From: Glossina fuscipes
Lineage: Eukaryota; Arthropoda; Insecta; Diptera; Glossinidae
Direction of reading: 5' to 3'
DNA length: 64,000 nucleotides
NCBI RefSeq assembly: GCF_014805625.2
Contig: NW_023998630.1
Coordinates: 852,835 to 916,834 of the forward strand
Of the stretch, positions 46,391-60,954 are shown in pieces. The position numbers were made by a program, and so were the translations under genes. Each line of letters starts with the position of its first letter. The first letter of the stretch is position 1. The notes beneath the pieces were generated by a model that saw only the letters and a program-made list of their open reading frames with translations, did not search any database and was not told the DNA's origin.

Positions 46391-47024
46391 TTACATTTTT
46401 CTTTTACATCTTTTTTTTCAGATAAAATACTGTCTATCTTCTTGTAGTTTTCTCTCCATGATTCTTTTCATGTTGAGAATAAATTTCCTTCTTTTCTATA
46501 ACACTTTCTTTTATCATAACACCTGTTTTCTCTCTACTCTTGATATGATTGTTTTTTTTTTTCATAAAGTTAAACTTGGCATCATTTAAAAAATCTGGAT
46601 AAATTATACCGTACGGTTTGTACCGGGAGATTTGTGCAGAAAGTGACAAAAATGCATTATTATAAACTTGCATCTGTTGCCTTTTTTTAATAAAATTTTG
46701 CCCTCAAGATTTTGTAGGCATTAGTTTCAAATTTTACATTTTAGCTTAAATTTTCACTGAACAGTACTTTCAACTCAAGCCGGAAAACCAATTAAAGGGA
46801 ATGCATGACTCAGCCACAATTATAAATAGGAAATATTTATAAACAAGGCTGAACATACGTACAAGGGTTTTGGTTATGCTTGATAAAATCCGCGATTTAT
46901 ATTGTGTAAACGATACTTGGTATATATAAATAAACGAACCTTCTCTACGTTGCAAATAAATGTCGCGACTGGCGAATATTGGAAAATTTCGATCTAAAGA
47001 GAATATAAATTTCATTTTATTATT

Positions 47025-47310
47025 ATGCCCTACATAACTTGTGCTAGAGGGGTATATTAAGTTTATGATTCAGAATAAATTTAAGCTTGACTCTCTGCTG
47101 TACGCCTTGTTTTCTAACTGCGAGGTGCAATTTTTAAGATATTTTGATTAAATTTCGTACGCGGGTGTATTTTGAGCCAGAGACGAGAGTTATTGAAAAT
47201 CGCTCGGGTCGGGCCATTTTTTCAGCGACTCTTATACACGTGAACGTCTGTAAGGTGATGTAAGGTATTTAATGGTGGGCCGTAACCCACTGTGGTGCTC
47301 TTATTTCTTA
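47025..47310 (+). repeat. TATACC-family dispersed repeat, subgroup B
   Basis: 'ATTATGCCCTACATAACTTG', then 'GGGGTATATTAAGTTTATG', ending 'TTAATGGTGGGCCGTAACCC'. The usual GTCCGTCTGTC core is lost. Confidence 0.5.
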
Positions 47311-49004
47311 TACTTAAATATAGTGTTACTATTTCAATTGGACTATTTTCTCTCCTTTTCGTGTCTAGTCCTTCACTACTCCATTTTCCAATTTTTACAC
47401 AAAGTTTATACAGATAATCATATTTAATAAAGTAATCGAATGTTAATCACTCTCTGACTACCATTTGTTCGTCAGTCTTTGCCTCCAGGTATTTTTGTCC
47501 AAGTATTCTCGTGTTCAACCGAAGAGTCAAAATATTTAAGGTCCCAAGCCTGAAGGCTGTTACCAACGAATTTGAGCCAGTTTTACGATCACTCCTTCCC
47601 TAGTAATCTATCTGTTTTGTAAAGATTGTTACTGGAAAAAATGTTGCAATCTAAATATTTCACGACAAATATCGCTGAAAAACAATATTTTGGCGTATAA
47701 AATGCATGTCGAAAACTTGAAAGAGAAGAGAAGATTTTTTTTATCATTTCCTGCACAAACTCTTTTATAGAAAGAAGCCATTATACGGTAACAAGGTATA
47801 ACATCTAGTGCGTCGCTGCGCAAATCGTTACAAAACAGTCAGTTGACGTTTTATATATACCAACAAAGTAAATATAATTTTTCACATTTTAAGACGAGTA
47901 TGGCACTATCAGAAGAACGAATAAGGTGGTTAAGAGTAGTTCATAGACAGTTTTGTCCGACTACAAGCGCTTCAGTTATTATATTTACAACTCTTTCAAG
48001 CTAACACGTCAATACTCAGTGATTTTGGCAAAATCTGGTGGATGAACAGAAGAGTTAGTCCTTAATGCATTAAACGGGGTAATTGATTGTGCTCGTCGAA
48101 CAGAGAATAAAAAACATTAATTAATTTTCAAAACGATTAACGTACAAATTGAGTGATATTATGTATGTGTCGAGCAATACGACTTCTTTGTTAGACCACG
48201 CGCACATTAACCAACAAATTGCGATTGTGAACGATTACACGTTCTTGATATTAAAAACAGAACGAGTTTGGCTCTCTGTGTAATCCAAATTTCACAATAA
48301 AAGTTAGTTTTTTTGCATTGACCTCACAATATTTTCACGTTAGTTTCTATTGCTAGAGCCGTTTAGCTTATTATTTGCTCAGCACTTATGATTTGTACAA
48401 CATTCAAAAAATAAAATTAATAAATAATACAAATCCTAGTGTTTCAATCCAGATTTCTATTTGAAATAAAAATTTATTTATATCTCTGTGAAATGTGTTT
48501 CTTATCTTACATTTGTCTTTTTTAAATATTTGTTTATATATTACTTTATAGGGAAAATATCTACCGCGTAAAGCGAGAGATAAATATCTACTTTTCATTT
48601 GCGTTACTTTATCAGGATTCATTTGTGCCCTCATATTGCTGGTAATGCTAAGACTCTAAACATCCCATAAATGAATCCGAAATAGTGATGAATAGAGAGA
48701 CTAGAATCGAGTTCTTAAGACTAATTGCTGATACTTAGCACTGAACATTTTTGGCTGCTTTCATAAATTATAATTCGCGTACAAAAGCGAACATAAGGCC
48801 CATAAAAGACTACGAAACAAATCTTGAAAGCACTGGTATTCTGTCAATCGCCAGGTAGAACTCAAGTTTTACAACAACATTTATCAAAGACATTTAAAAA
48901 ATAAATGCATTTCCTTCCATTAACAAAAAAAAAAAAGAACCTCATTACAAATATACACAACAACCTTAACATTATACTTAAACTTTGAATTAAGTCAAAA
49001 TAAT
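47311..49004. other. AT-rich stretch, no gene seen
   Basis: No known motif. An A-run near 48922-48936 could be an old retroposed tail. Confidence 0.4.
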
Positions 49005-49310
49005 TTTTATACCCTTCACCGAAGGAGGAAGCGCATATTCTCTATGGGCGCTGCTGTAGTACTTGTACAAAAATGGTCAATAATGAAATCGCCTACCCAA
49101 TGTTATAGTGTGTTATAATTTCATTTTTTTTCTAATACCTTTAAAATACGCAGAAGCAAATTTTTGAAAACCCCGCAAAGTATATAAGTTGTTGGCCAAT
49201 TTCGAACTCGGAACGCAGCTAAGCATGTCCGTTCGTTCATCTGCCCATCCGTACGTTTGCACATCTCTGTAATGGTTGCGGCAAACATTCGCCCGTTCGC
49301 AAAATAAAGA
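49005..49310 (+). repeat. TATACCC-family dispersed repeat, well-preserved left end
   Basis: 'TTTTTATACCCTTCACCGAA' followed by 'GGAAGCGCATATTCTCTATG'. The core 'CATGTCCGTTCGTTCATCTG' is near 49226, then 'GCGGCAAACATTCGCCCG'. It shares 'CTATGGGCG(C/A)TGCTGTAG' with 29755-29775. Confidence 0.6.
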
Positions 49311-49679
49311 TTTATAAGTTTATCATTAATAGAAAACTTTATTGTGTTCAGATATTTGTTTATGATAAATATATCCAATATTTGCCTCAAGGCTTTATAA
49401 CTTTTTCTGTTTCTTTAGGCCTTTGGATTTCAACTTGTGTTTTAATTTAATTTTATTGAATATTTGGTTAATCTTGTTCCGTTGCTATTTTCAATTTCCT
49501 GCATTTTTGTGAATTTTTGTACTTGGGACATACTGTTAATTTTTTGCCGTTGTCTGCATCTTCTGCCAATGACGGCCATGCCTATGTGCATGGCAGCAAA
49601 TCCATTTAAAACAATACAATTGACTTTTTATACCATTTATATGCACACTTTCAGCTTTTTCATAGTATGGAGCCGCATA

Positions 49680-49834
49680 CATATGTATGATACATATACA
49701 TATATGCATATATGCACATACATTTACTCGTATGCATACAATTGCATATGCATATGTACCACACATACGTGTGTACATAAGTTTGCACTTATGTATATAT
49801 ATATATATATATATATACATACATATACACATAC

Positions 49835-49868
<34 letters not shown>

Positions 49869-49870
49869 TA
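49680..49870. repeat. (TA)n / (CATATA)n microsatellite
   Basis: A long stretch of TATA, CATA and ATGCATA words including a (TA)n of about 22 bp at 49795-49817 and another ending near 49867. The tyrosine/isoleucine-rich frames over it are artefacts. Confidence 0.85.
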
Positions 49871-52800
49871 AACGTCTCACCTTTTAAATAACAACAAGCA
49901 CAAAACAAAACATATATATGAACGTATACGAAACACGTGAGCGTGGCTGTTCCGTAGTAACAAAGACGCGTATATTAACACGTTTAGCACATGCTTAACT
50001 CGCACAATAAATAAATGCTTGCATAACTGAATAAATAAACTAATAAATAAAGGGACAAACGAAAGGTGGAGATAGGTGGAGATTTTTTTATATGTACGTT
50101 CGCATGAATAGTCATAGTATGTAAACCTTAAATTTGTAGGTTTTACAAATTCAGTTAACCTTGAAAATTCTTGAAGGGAATTGCTTCTGTTGTGTTAACA
50201 ATAATATTTTCCAAGGTTTACAGGTTTTCAACTTAATATATAAAACATATTGGAAAGATTTGTAATGAAATTTTCGTCAGTACATATGCTGAATGTCTGA
50301 ATGCGTGTATGTGTGTCCTACTTAAAGTTGCTGTTGGCCTGGCAAAAATAGAACAGCCTAGATGAAAGAGTTCCTTTTGAACGCGCGAAAAGGAGACGAA
50401 AAAGGCAAGTAAACCGTGGGAGTATACTTTTCTGAAGTCATTGTAAAATGATTGTATATAAAGTGAAAAACGTACCAAACTTATTGCGTAACGCAATGTA
50501 ATCTAGTTCGACGTAACATATATACATATTATTGAAATTTTCATAAATCTTTTATATCTAGTTTTCTTGATATGCGCTACGTTGGACTACAAAAATACAC
50601 GTATATACAAGAGCTTCAACTTATTTCAAGGCATTACCTGTAATGCGTTGATTCATTCTGAGTCGATGTAAAAATCTTAACGTGCTTACATTTCTGTTGC
50701 CCTATTTCCACAAAATTTTCAGCAACTCCCTAAATTCTAGTCTGGTTTAGTTGATGTACAAGCGCAAAAGTTTACGTACCTTATCGGTTACATGCTTTCT
50801 GAGAGTATAAAGATGCGAGTGTCAAAACGTGAACAAACTCAAAAAACATTACGTTCAGATATTCTTTATCGATCAAACCTGAAAGTTTGAAATTACGCGA
50901 TTTTAAGCTTAAAGAAGTTGTTGATCAATGGCATAGAAATTCATTTGGAAATTTAAAAAAAAAGAATTTTTTTTTTTTTATAATATCCACTCAAATTGTT
51001 CCCATTTAACGAAGGTTCCTGATCCTAAACTGTTGAAGTATGAAGGCAAGATCTGTACCTAATAGTAATAAACGTAAACCATGTATATGTTTGCTTAATG
51101 ACTGTGTGCGCTTCTCCCTCTGCTTTTCCTACGACGGTATAAATTCAGACGATTAAGTACAGACGAAAATCTTCTTGTATACTCAACCAGTAACTACCAA
51201 GAGTTAACCTTCAATATTCCTAAAATATCTAAATTTTGTTTCCTATGGAACTATTATATAGTAAAGCACTAACATTGGTATAAACTTCTTCTTCGTGCTT
51301 ATGAAAAAAAGTTTAACTGCCCCACCAAAAAAAAAAAAAAAACAATGTTCGGCCTGGAAATGTCTTTGAATTCAGAGACTTCTGATTGTATGCAATCATA
51401 TATCTTATCGCATTGCATATATGCGCCTTTTAGACAATTGAAAGGTTTATTGCTAGGTTAAAGACCTGCTTAAAATTAATCTTAGATGTATAAAAAGAAA
51501 AAACCAAAGGTTTATTTTTGAAATCATAATTTCTAGGGACGAGACATTGAGCACACGCATAATGAAAACTTGTCGTCATCTACATCCAGATAGTTATTTT
51601 TCAGATATATTGTACAATATATGATTTCAAATATCTCATAACAAATGCTTTTCGCTGTTTTTGTTAGCGCATAAACGTCAACCACGTATTTTTAAACGGT
51701 GCGAAACTATTAAATTGAAATTATTTCTCATTTTAAAGTAAGCTGGCAGTCATATTGATCGTGAAAAAGTTAAATCAACCGAATATATCTTTTTTAACTT
51801 TTTTTTTTTCATTTCATTACTTATTTATGTGCTTGTTTATAAACTTATTTTTCGATTTATTTATTTATTGGTTTTTTTTTTTTTTTTTTGCATTCTACCT
51901 TCCTATAATATCGTCTTCCTAAAAGTCGCCATCTTTGCCACCATGATGGCCTATGCTAAATAAAAAAATTTTAATTTCCAAAACAATGTTAGAAAAGTAA
52001 CCAATCAATGGGCTTGAGTCTGTGCAAAGAGCAGTAATTGTATCTCAGAGTCTTTTTGGTTTCTCTTCACTTCTCACTCAATAACAATTTTTCATTTTTA
52101 TAATGCATTCTTAAAGGCATATGGAAATTTATTTACAGCAGTCTTTAAAGTTTCCTATATTCATTTTCTGCAAGCCTATTCAAAAATAGTGCAAAAGCCT
52201 AAGCGTATGACCATATATGGGCAGAAGAAAGAAACTATACTGAAAATTAAAAACTAGATGTAAACTTAAAATGTGTACACAAAAGAAAGTTAGTTATCTT
52301 GCAAAAATACATATTGCATCCGCAGGAATTGTGTCTTCACCTGCTCTATTTATCCTAGGGGTGCAGAAATATTAAAAAATTAAAATAAAAATATTGCATT
52401 ATGACTCTCAAAAATCTTAAATTTCGAAAAACCTTGAAAAATATATATCTATCAGTGACATACTTAAAAAACGAGGAAATTAAATTTTTTAAACGCTCTT
52501 TCATGTATAAATGCCTACACACTTAAAGCAGCTCATGCCCACCATTCATATTATATTCCTTTAATAAAAGTTCCCTATTCAACCACCCTTTATCTTAAGC
52601 AATTATTACAAACATCTCAAAGAATTAAGCGAATTTGACTTGATGCGTCAATCAGCAATGTGTTTGTGTTGGGGTTTTAGATGACAATGGGCTATGCGCT
52701 TATAAAATAACGGTGAATGGTAAATATTCGTAAAGATTTTTAAGTTTAATTTTGTTATAAAGAATTATTTTTTTTTTTATAACAAAATTAGTTACTTCAT

Positions 52801-53859
52801 CGCAATTTATCTGTACCCTATGGTAAAAGAATATGACCATCTCTACTACGAAATAAATTCTGATCCAAAAGATTATATTTGCTGCAACTTTTACATAGGT
52901 AAGTAGGTAGATGACTAGAAACCATATTGAGGTGTTCGCTACGGCATTCGTTATGGAGGCCGCATTTTCTCTTCTGATAAAAAATTGCATTTTTTGACCC
53001 TACCTTCCTTTTGGAGATTCTTTTCTTTAGTTTTTTGAAATTGTTTCTTTTATTTGCTTTTATATTCAGAAAATAAGTTGGGTCGACAAATGGAAAGTAA
53101 GATTTACAGGCATATTCGCACACGGCTTGCGAGAGGCGTGTATTTTTAATTGTCTTCGTATTCTTGAATGCATTGACAAAATGGCTATACCACCATCTCT
53201 GGTAATAATTATAGCAAACGTATAGATTCACAAAGATGTGTGTATTTCGTTTGTTCAAATGCAAATTGTAAATTGTCTTGCTTCCATTAAGCCTCTAAGG
53301 TCGAAAAACTAAATTGAAATGAAAACAAATAGAATCATATGTGCGCTCTTAGTAATACATTAAAGGTATCTGGTAATGGAAGGAAATGAAATATTATAGT
53401 GGGCCGCGATTCTCCATCAAATGTCGTAAGCCACAGTGCAATTATTCATATAACGACTTTTCAGAAAAAGATTTTATGTCGGAAGTACTCGAATAAGTGG
53501 TAGAATTCGCCTTTGGCCCAAAACTCTTCGTTGTACCAAATTCCATTAAAATATACAATATATATATATGCGGCCTATAAATTAAAAATACAAGACAGCC
53601 GGGCGAGTAGGCAAGCACAAATCGATTTACAAGGTCCTTCGATCGGTATAACAAAAAGAGAGACTACTGCTCCATGGAGGAGGATTTTTCATGCGAAGGC
53701 CACGCGGAGTTCAGAAATTGGATCTATGCAGACAAATTTGGTGCAATTTCTTCATATTATTGCAATTATCCATTTTTCATGATAAAGTATTAAAAAATAT
53801 ATAAATGCAAAGCATTACTTTTTAAAGCAACGGTTGTATGTGTTGGCGTTAGAAAATTT
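49871..53859. other. AT-rich stretch, no gene seen
   Basis: The 148-residue frame at 52818-53264 (minus) has no recognisable domain. A short 'TATAGTGGGCCGCG' near 53395 may be a fragment of subgroup B. Poly-T/poly-A runs near 50967 and 51867. Confidence 0.4.
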
Positions 53860-54040
53860 GGGCCAACCGAAATATGTCGAAAATTGCCATCTGTACTTTG
53901 AACAATAAAGCACATTGTAAAACTTTAGTCAAACAGACAGACGGACGGACAGGTAAACAAGTTTAAATAGTTTTAGAAAATTATTTTGAGTTGACCGGTA
54001 TAGTAAAAGGTTCATGTACTCCGTGTGAGTGCCACGTAGT
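53860..54040 (-). repeat. TATACCC-family dispersed repeat, fragment
   Basis: Core 'AAACAGACAGACGGACGGAC' near 53933 followed by 'TTGACCGGTATAGTAAAAGG'. Neither terminus is well preserved. Confidence 0.45.
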
Positions 54041-57000
54041 GTAGGGCACACCGTTCGAGGCAACCGGTTCGGTGAAACCAGCTCAGTTTATGGTCGTCTA
54101 TCCTGTCTCTGAATGCGTCCTAAGAGCAAATAATGTACAAACAATTTAATATATTGACATATGAAAACTAAGAGGCAGTGATAGGATTTGCTCAGTTTGT
54201 TTAATTGGTTAATTAATTTAATGAACGATTAGCACTAGCATTAGTAATCGGGGTTACGCAAAAAAAATCTAAAACTTCGAATTTGGCTACTTTTTCAGAA
54301 GACCCAAACGTGTGTTTATTTACGGATAAATCTTGGCGTACCACCATGAGTTTTAAGCGGGGACTTTGTAAATTCTATAGTTGAAGTTTTTAAGACGTCG
54401 AAATATACAAAATCTATCAGAAAGATTATTTTGTTATTTTTTTTAGAATGCAAAAATTATACAATATTTTACGTAAAAACTAACAATGATAATTTTCTGT
54501 GGCTTTTTCGCTGAACTGGGCGCAATAAGAAGGGTTTTAGTATTGCGAAGACCCAAAAATCATCAAAAAATAAAAAAATTTATCAGATAAACTGATAAAT
54601 AAAGTTATTTTTTATTTGTCTACCTCCCTAGGTGCTTTATGACCGAATTTGCACCTAGAAAATATTTACGAAACATTTTAATTAGTTGAATATTCATGTA
54701 CCCATATATAAAAGTGGAACAGTTGGTCAATATAGACCAATTCGTTCAATGTTTTTCTATTGTACAAGTGCTTGCGGTTAACTTTAATACAATACGTCAC
54801 CATAATCCCGTTTAAACGAAAAACAAAAATTATTGTTTTACACAATAATTGTGACGAGCTTGAATATGTGGCATTGTTGTTTCGATTGTTGTGCCGATAT
54901 CTTGTTAATCCCTGGCTTTGAGTAATTGGAAAATCTGTGCGATGTCATGTTATTTGAAGTTAACTCTTCGAAAAGTTTCTTAACATTTCTCGTCGTACAC
55001 ACATAGGCTCGCGGAAGAAGTGCGACAATGGCAAACCTGCACTGCAACTGGCCGCTCGACCCAAAAAAAGATGAAGGTATTAGCAATCGTCTGAGAATAT
55101 AACAATACTAGTGTTGCCATTGATTAGTGCGTTAAAAGATATATTCTTCACAGAAATTCTCTTCTTTAAATTGCGAATTCAGAAAAACACCAAAGTTAGC
55201 GACAAAAAGCAAAAATCATCTTTCAATGGATGCAAAGATATGCAAACTTAGTCATGTTTTCATTTGTTTAAATTAAATAAGATATATATTGGATTGATAT
55301 TTTTATCTACTGTATTTTTACGTGGCAACTCCGCAAAGTAATTAAGTCAAATTGGATCATTTTGGTGGAAAGAGGTGTATGCAAAATGTCGATAAAATTA
55401 AAAAATGTCAGTTGCAAAAATAAATAGAAATTGTTTACACCTAGGTTAAAATATTTTACCGCTATTCAAGACACGCATGGTCCATCTGAAATGAATATCT
55501 TTTGTACAAACTTGTACATTTATCAAATTCAATATCTGCAACAGTCGCGTGAGCTATTCATGTGAGCAAAAATAAAACGCACGATTTTAGTAACAAACAA
55601 TTGTCTCCATGTTTAGCTGACTATTACCGACAAACCCATACATATACACACATACAACACACACGCACACACACACACTGACGAATGAATTGTGCTTATA
55701 TTTATTTATATAACATAAAATTATCTTACTAGAAATTTTTAACTCCTATTCTTTTCAATTTGAATGTCCATGAGATTTCCTATAAAATAAAAATGGAAGC
55801 GAAAGTGATCTTTTTTTGTATATTGAATGCTGCACGCTTTTTGTCATTGCGATCGTACTCCGCCAACTGATAATAGACTTTAAATAAACATAATTCCTGA
55901 AAAGAACCTTGACATATATTTATATATAAGTATATGCGTACGTGCGTATACAAACATAAATGTGAGCGTACATATGATCTTTCATTTCTTACTTTTGTTG
56001 TTCGTTATTGCACTTAAAGTTTGCAGTCGAGTTCAAGTTTTGCGTCCAATTATTTTGGAATATTTTCCTTACTGCTTACTAAAATTTCTGATATGTTGGT
56101 ATGATTAAGTTTTCAAAGATTTCATTTTCAACGCATTCAAGGTTTTTTGTCGATATGTTTAAAAAAAAATTCTTTTTTTTGGGGCTTTCGTTGTTTCAAT
56201 TATGAGGCGAACAACTCGATATTAATGAATGACTTCAAAAATAGTTTTGCTGTGAATGGAAAAATTAATTTATGTTTAAATTTCTCCCCGAATCAGTTGT
56301 TTCCAAACTATGAGTTGTGGGCCGTTCTTAAGAGAAATGTGAAGATTTTTCTATTACTATTTAAAAAAAAGGGCGATCCCGTATTCAAACTGGTGTGGTC
56401 CTAAAAAGGTTCGAAAGGCAACGCAAGAGAAAATGCTTCGGTAAGGGATAGGTTTGTCGAAAAAATGAATAACCCTTTTGACGAATTAAATGTTTTCAAA
56501 TGAAACAATAACGTCGCCCGGGAGTTTTCCCGCCAAACAATATCTGAAAAGAAATCAAAACTATTTTAACCACAACCCATTAGAAGGATATTGCTACTAC
56601 TTATATATTTCGAGACTTGTATAGAAGAAACTGACTTTAATATTAATTGTGTTGACGAAGCGGACGCATCGGAAATGTCTATTACGAAGCAAGCCGAATA
56701 TACTACATATGCAGATATCCTAAAAAAACACGCTGCGAGAAATGTTTGACTTCCGTGACCGAGCGAAGTTTCACAGGCAGCCTGTACGAAACTTTTACGC
56801 TACATAAAAATTATAGCTGTATCAATGTGAAACGTACGCAGAACAATATATACATTGAATATTAACGTAAATTAGGTATTAAGGAACTTATTTTGAGCAA
56901 GCCTATTTTGAAAGACGCCGCTTCCTCCAATTTACGTTAGTAATTTTATTCTACAAAAATATAAAAACCAATTCAAGTTGTCTAAGCTACGATTAAGGAC

Positions 57001-57479
57001 TAATTTTTAATATTTTATTCATTTAAACAATTTTTAATTCTGGGATATAAATAATGTAATAATTATATAATACGCTGAGTGATATGGAAAATCGAGTGAA
57101 GTGTGTCAAAATTATATTTGTATGCATGTAAAATTAATAAATACATAATTAAAATAAATAAGTTAGATAAAGATAAATGAAATAAACCACAACATATCTT
57201 TTTTTAATAATTCTTGATGTGAAAGTTTCCATCGAATTTGTCAAAGCATTTGACGAACACAGAATTTCGACTTCTTCCATTGCTCAAACTAAACCATAAA
57301 AAGAAGGCTAGTTATAGTTGATATATATATACCGGCTGCGTGAGCTTTTTTCGTACGTACACACTCATATGCATACCACTGTCATTTGTATGATAAGATT
57401 GCACCAAAAAAGGCGAAGTGTTTAAAAGAATTCACTACGTGCCAGTTATATGTAATTTTTTCTTTTTCCACCCGTCATC
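54041..57479. other. AT-rich stretch, no gene seen
   Basis: A short CA-rich run near 55640-55678. No coding motifs recognised. Confidence 0.4.
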
Positions 57480-57720
57480 AAGATATAAAGGGTTCGTCAA
57501 AATGTCCGGAACACCCGTGCTTGTTCTATATATTCTCCAGGCTGCAAAAATACACCTACCGGCTTCAGAAATTGTAAAAACATTACAAATTTTTATACGC
57601 AGATTGGGATTGAAAACGATCTAACGGTTGGACGACCTAACGCCAAAATTCCCAAGAAAACTAAGAATCCCAGGCTTGTTGCTCAGTACTCTAACCCACT
57701 GTAGCAGATAAACCCGTAAA
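57480..57720 (+). pseudogene. Possible Tc1-like transposase N-terminal relic
   Basis: One frame gives 'ASEIVKTLQIFIRRLG', and after a frameshift 'NDLTVGRPNAKIPKKTKNPR', recalling the helix-turn-helix and GRP linker of Tc1-type transposases. No TIRs and no catalytic residues seen. Weak. Confidence 0.25.
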
Positions 57721-57839
57721 CATTTGAGCCTATATTCTTGTAGCGACAACATACCACCTACTAAAATAGAAAAAATGGCTACGGTATTCGATAGTATAGT
57801 TTCTAAGGCACAGAAGCAAGTTTCAGAAATCTCATAAAG

Positions 57840-58165
57840 TAAGCATATTCTTTACCGACTGTTCGTCTGTCTGTGTGTACACATTATTACAATGCAAACA
57901 CTAAAATAACGCTGGCAAATAGCTTCGCGTAGACGATACTTTTCGCCCATTTTCAATACCAACCAGCGTGCAAGAACTTCGAGTGTTTTTGCCAAATTTT
58001 AAATCGACATTTTTCCACCCGGTACAATGTTTACAACGGACTTTGCGCAGCCAGAAGAGCATGATTAAATCGATTCAGAATTTTCTGCTGATCAAGTATC
58101 TATATGCTTTATGGTTACAAATGTTTTAAAAAAATGGATACACCTCGGTTCCTTCGGTAAAACGT
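57840..58165 (-). repeat. TATACCC-family dispersed repeat
   Basis: Has 'GTTCGTCTGTCTGTGTGTAC' at one end and 'GGTTCCTTCGGTAAAACG' at the other, with 'CCAACCAGCGTGCAAGAACT' shared in style with 6.8 kb and 9.97 kb ('CGTGCAAAAACTTCCAAT'). Confidence 0.45.
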
Positions 58166-60851
58166 ATTATATAGTTCTATTTTAAAATGAACAGATCTAG
58201 GCTGCTCTCAAGAGACGCAGATCATATGTATGTAAACTCTAAGTGAAATAAAATATATTTACAACATCGAACGAGAGCTTCTTTGAGAATTTTTTTTTTT
58301 TTGGGTCGAAGAAAAGGTGATAGAAAAACAAGAGGATGCAATTAGGTGTACATTTAACGCAGCAGTCACTTTAAACATCAGACATAATCAGTTAGCAAAT
58401 AAAAAGCTTAGCGCACATAAATAAATCAATGTGTGATTATTCTCTTATCAAAGACAGATTTCATAACGAAAACACATCTTTCTCATATTGTGTCTATACT
58501 AGGGAAACCAACATACCGTTTCTCAGTGGACATACAAAACCGGTTATTGCTGTGCTGGCATACGACCGTAGCGATTTAACTCACAACGCTAATTGCTGTA
58601 TAAAATTTTCGTTTTTTTTTTCTCTTTTTATTTAGTCACCATAATACTGTACGCATTACTGTAGTATAGTTTATTGTGTTTTTTTCTTTTCTTCTGTTAA
58701 AGAGGAACACAAATTTTTATATAGTTCGCATCATCAAAAAACAATATATAAAAATAACATCTGAAAAAAAAGGAAAACCAAAATCAAAACAAACCAGAAA
58801 AAAGTTTTACATTTCATTGAAATGCTTCAAAAATACCTTTACTGAAAACCCTGTAAGCCTGTTACCAACTGAACGCAACTTATTGATCGTTTTGAAAGCG
58901 AAAGTGCTTGGAGAAGATCATTATTATTGACACTCAACTGAATAATAAAGCAATTTCGTTAAGTTGCGCGTTCGCTCAGCTGATTTTGAAAATGAAATCG
59001 AAAGTAATCGACGCCTCCAGGTTGAGGTAGTTTCGTTAAATATCTGCGCTCTCTTCGTTGAGGATTCGTAAAAATCTCTAATTACTTCTATATTATCAAT
59101 AAAAATGTCATTTGGTGCTGTCAATGAACTTTATGAACATATGAAATCATAACAGTTATGCCTCTATTAGGCTCTCAGTGTAGAGCAGTAAACACACACA
59201 ATACTTTGATGGCATATTTAAATACGCAGTCAATAGAGATACTCGTGCATTCATCAATCGGCTGATGTTCACTGCGTGTTTCTTCTTTGATAGCTTATTT
59301 CATATTTGCTTTTCTTGCATTTATTTTGGTTTATTATTCGAGGTTATTGACATGTCGAAATTTCGAATTGCTTTTTCAATGCTGTGACAAAAAACAAGCT
59401 ATGCCCGGCTTACAGCACATCTACAGTAAAATAAAAATTTTCAGTAAATATAACTTGCGACTGTACGTAAAAAGTTGAAGTTTGTAAAATATGTTTTATG
59501 GAAAGTTTGATAATCTTTTTAATTTAATTCAGCTTTTTTATTATGTATATATTTTGGCTAAAAATTCCGCTTGTAGTATTCCTCTTCAAATACAATGGCT
59601 TTCGAAGAGTCTACGCTCTTTCGCAATATTGAAAACCTTTGACTTTCTTATGGTATACAAAACTCTCAACTATAAATTTAGTATGAAACAGGTTGATGCT
59701 GTTCGGAAATATTTGAATCTTAAAGAGTTTCTATGAGGCTTGAGCATATTTCGTTAAGTATTTTAGATTTAGGAAAGCCTTTATTACTCTACGAATGCAA
59801 GAACATATCACGTGTATCTTATGCTAAAGGAAAACTTCTGTAGACTTTAAAAAAATTATGTGTTTCGAATGTCACCCATCTTAAAAATATTTCAAATACT
59901 TAGAAATGACGTTCAGCTTGCACCGATATTCTTATATCTCACCACTACATTGTGGGCTATACAGGAAAAGCTATCAAATAAATTGAAGTATTGGACCATG
60001 AGTCTTGCCTTTTATCTATACACGATGAAGGCGTTACGTGAGAAGTTGCTAGGTGATTTGCAATCGCAACCGAAAGTAGTTTAAAGTTTGAGACGAAAAT
60101 TGATGGAGAAAATTGTAAAAACTCTCGCATTTTTGTCAAATCTGAATTCGTCTTAACAACAAGTGAAAAATAGGTATGTGGCACCAAGTTTGTTACGATC
60201 GTAAAGCGCCGGGCCGACATGGCTGTGCCAATTTGATTCATGATATAATTCTTTCTAAAGGGCTTAACTATGCAAATCTTAGAAAAATCCAAAAATTATC
60301 TGTCCTCCCTCGTGGTCGAGATGAAACACATCGAAAACGTTGCTTTCAATAAATAGCCAATATAACGAAAAGGCTAACTTGAAACTCTCCTCAAACATTT
60401 ATTATCTATTACGACCCTAACTTGCCTTTAAAGCTCTTCACCGAGCAGTCAATTAAAAAGGAAAAAAAAACCTAATAGCAAACAGCACATGCATCTTTGA
60501 AAACTGCGACTGCTTGTTAATTCAATGCTTGGTTGACGGTTTACCGTATCGCACCGTAATAAAATTTTACGGCTTAATTACTTCTGAATATCTATTTGCA
60601 GGGGCATTAGACCATAGCATAAATAAAATGTGTTCCAAGTTGAATATGCGTTCAAATAGGCCTATCAAATATGCATCACATATTGTATATTAAACGTATT
60701 TATAGATCTCAGTAAAAGGGAGAGAGAAAAATAACAAGTAAAAATGGTACATTTGATTTGCAACGAATCTTTAGTACCTACGCTCTGATATTAATATAAA
60801 AATATGCAAAGTATTGGTTTAATTGCGGACATGTCAGTTAGTTAATCAATT
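58166..60851. other. AT-rich stretch, no gene seen
   Basis: Frames at 59287-59478 and 59491-59736 are hydrophobic but match nothing known. Confidence 0.4.
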
Positions 60852-60941
60852 GAGCCGATAGCCTGTGTTGCTAGTGCTCAATGTCTTTTTTTATTCTAAG
60901 AATTCATTTCATTAGTCTAAAATTAAAATAATAATAATAAT
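60852..60941 (+). mobile_element. I-clade LINE, 3' tail only
   Basis: Starts 'GAGCCGATAGCCTGTGTTGC' and ends in (AATAAT)n, like 33379-33480. Flanking 13-bp repeats differ at two positions: AGTTAATCAATTG (60840-60852) and AGTTAACCGATTG (60942-60954). Confidence 0.8.
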
Positions 60942-60954
60942 AGTTAACCGATTG

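Noticed and set aside
49464..49887. Long frames on both strands at 49.5-49.9 kb
   Set aside because: They translate a (TA)/(CATA) microsatellite; the Tyr/Ile-rich repeats are not a protein.
52818..53264. 148-residue minus-strand frame
   Set aside because: Longest unexplained frame, but Asn/Lys/Tyr-rich with no domain, and no splice or promoter context that supports a gene.
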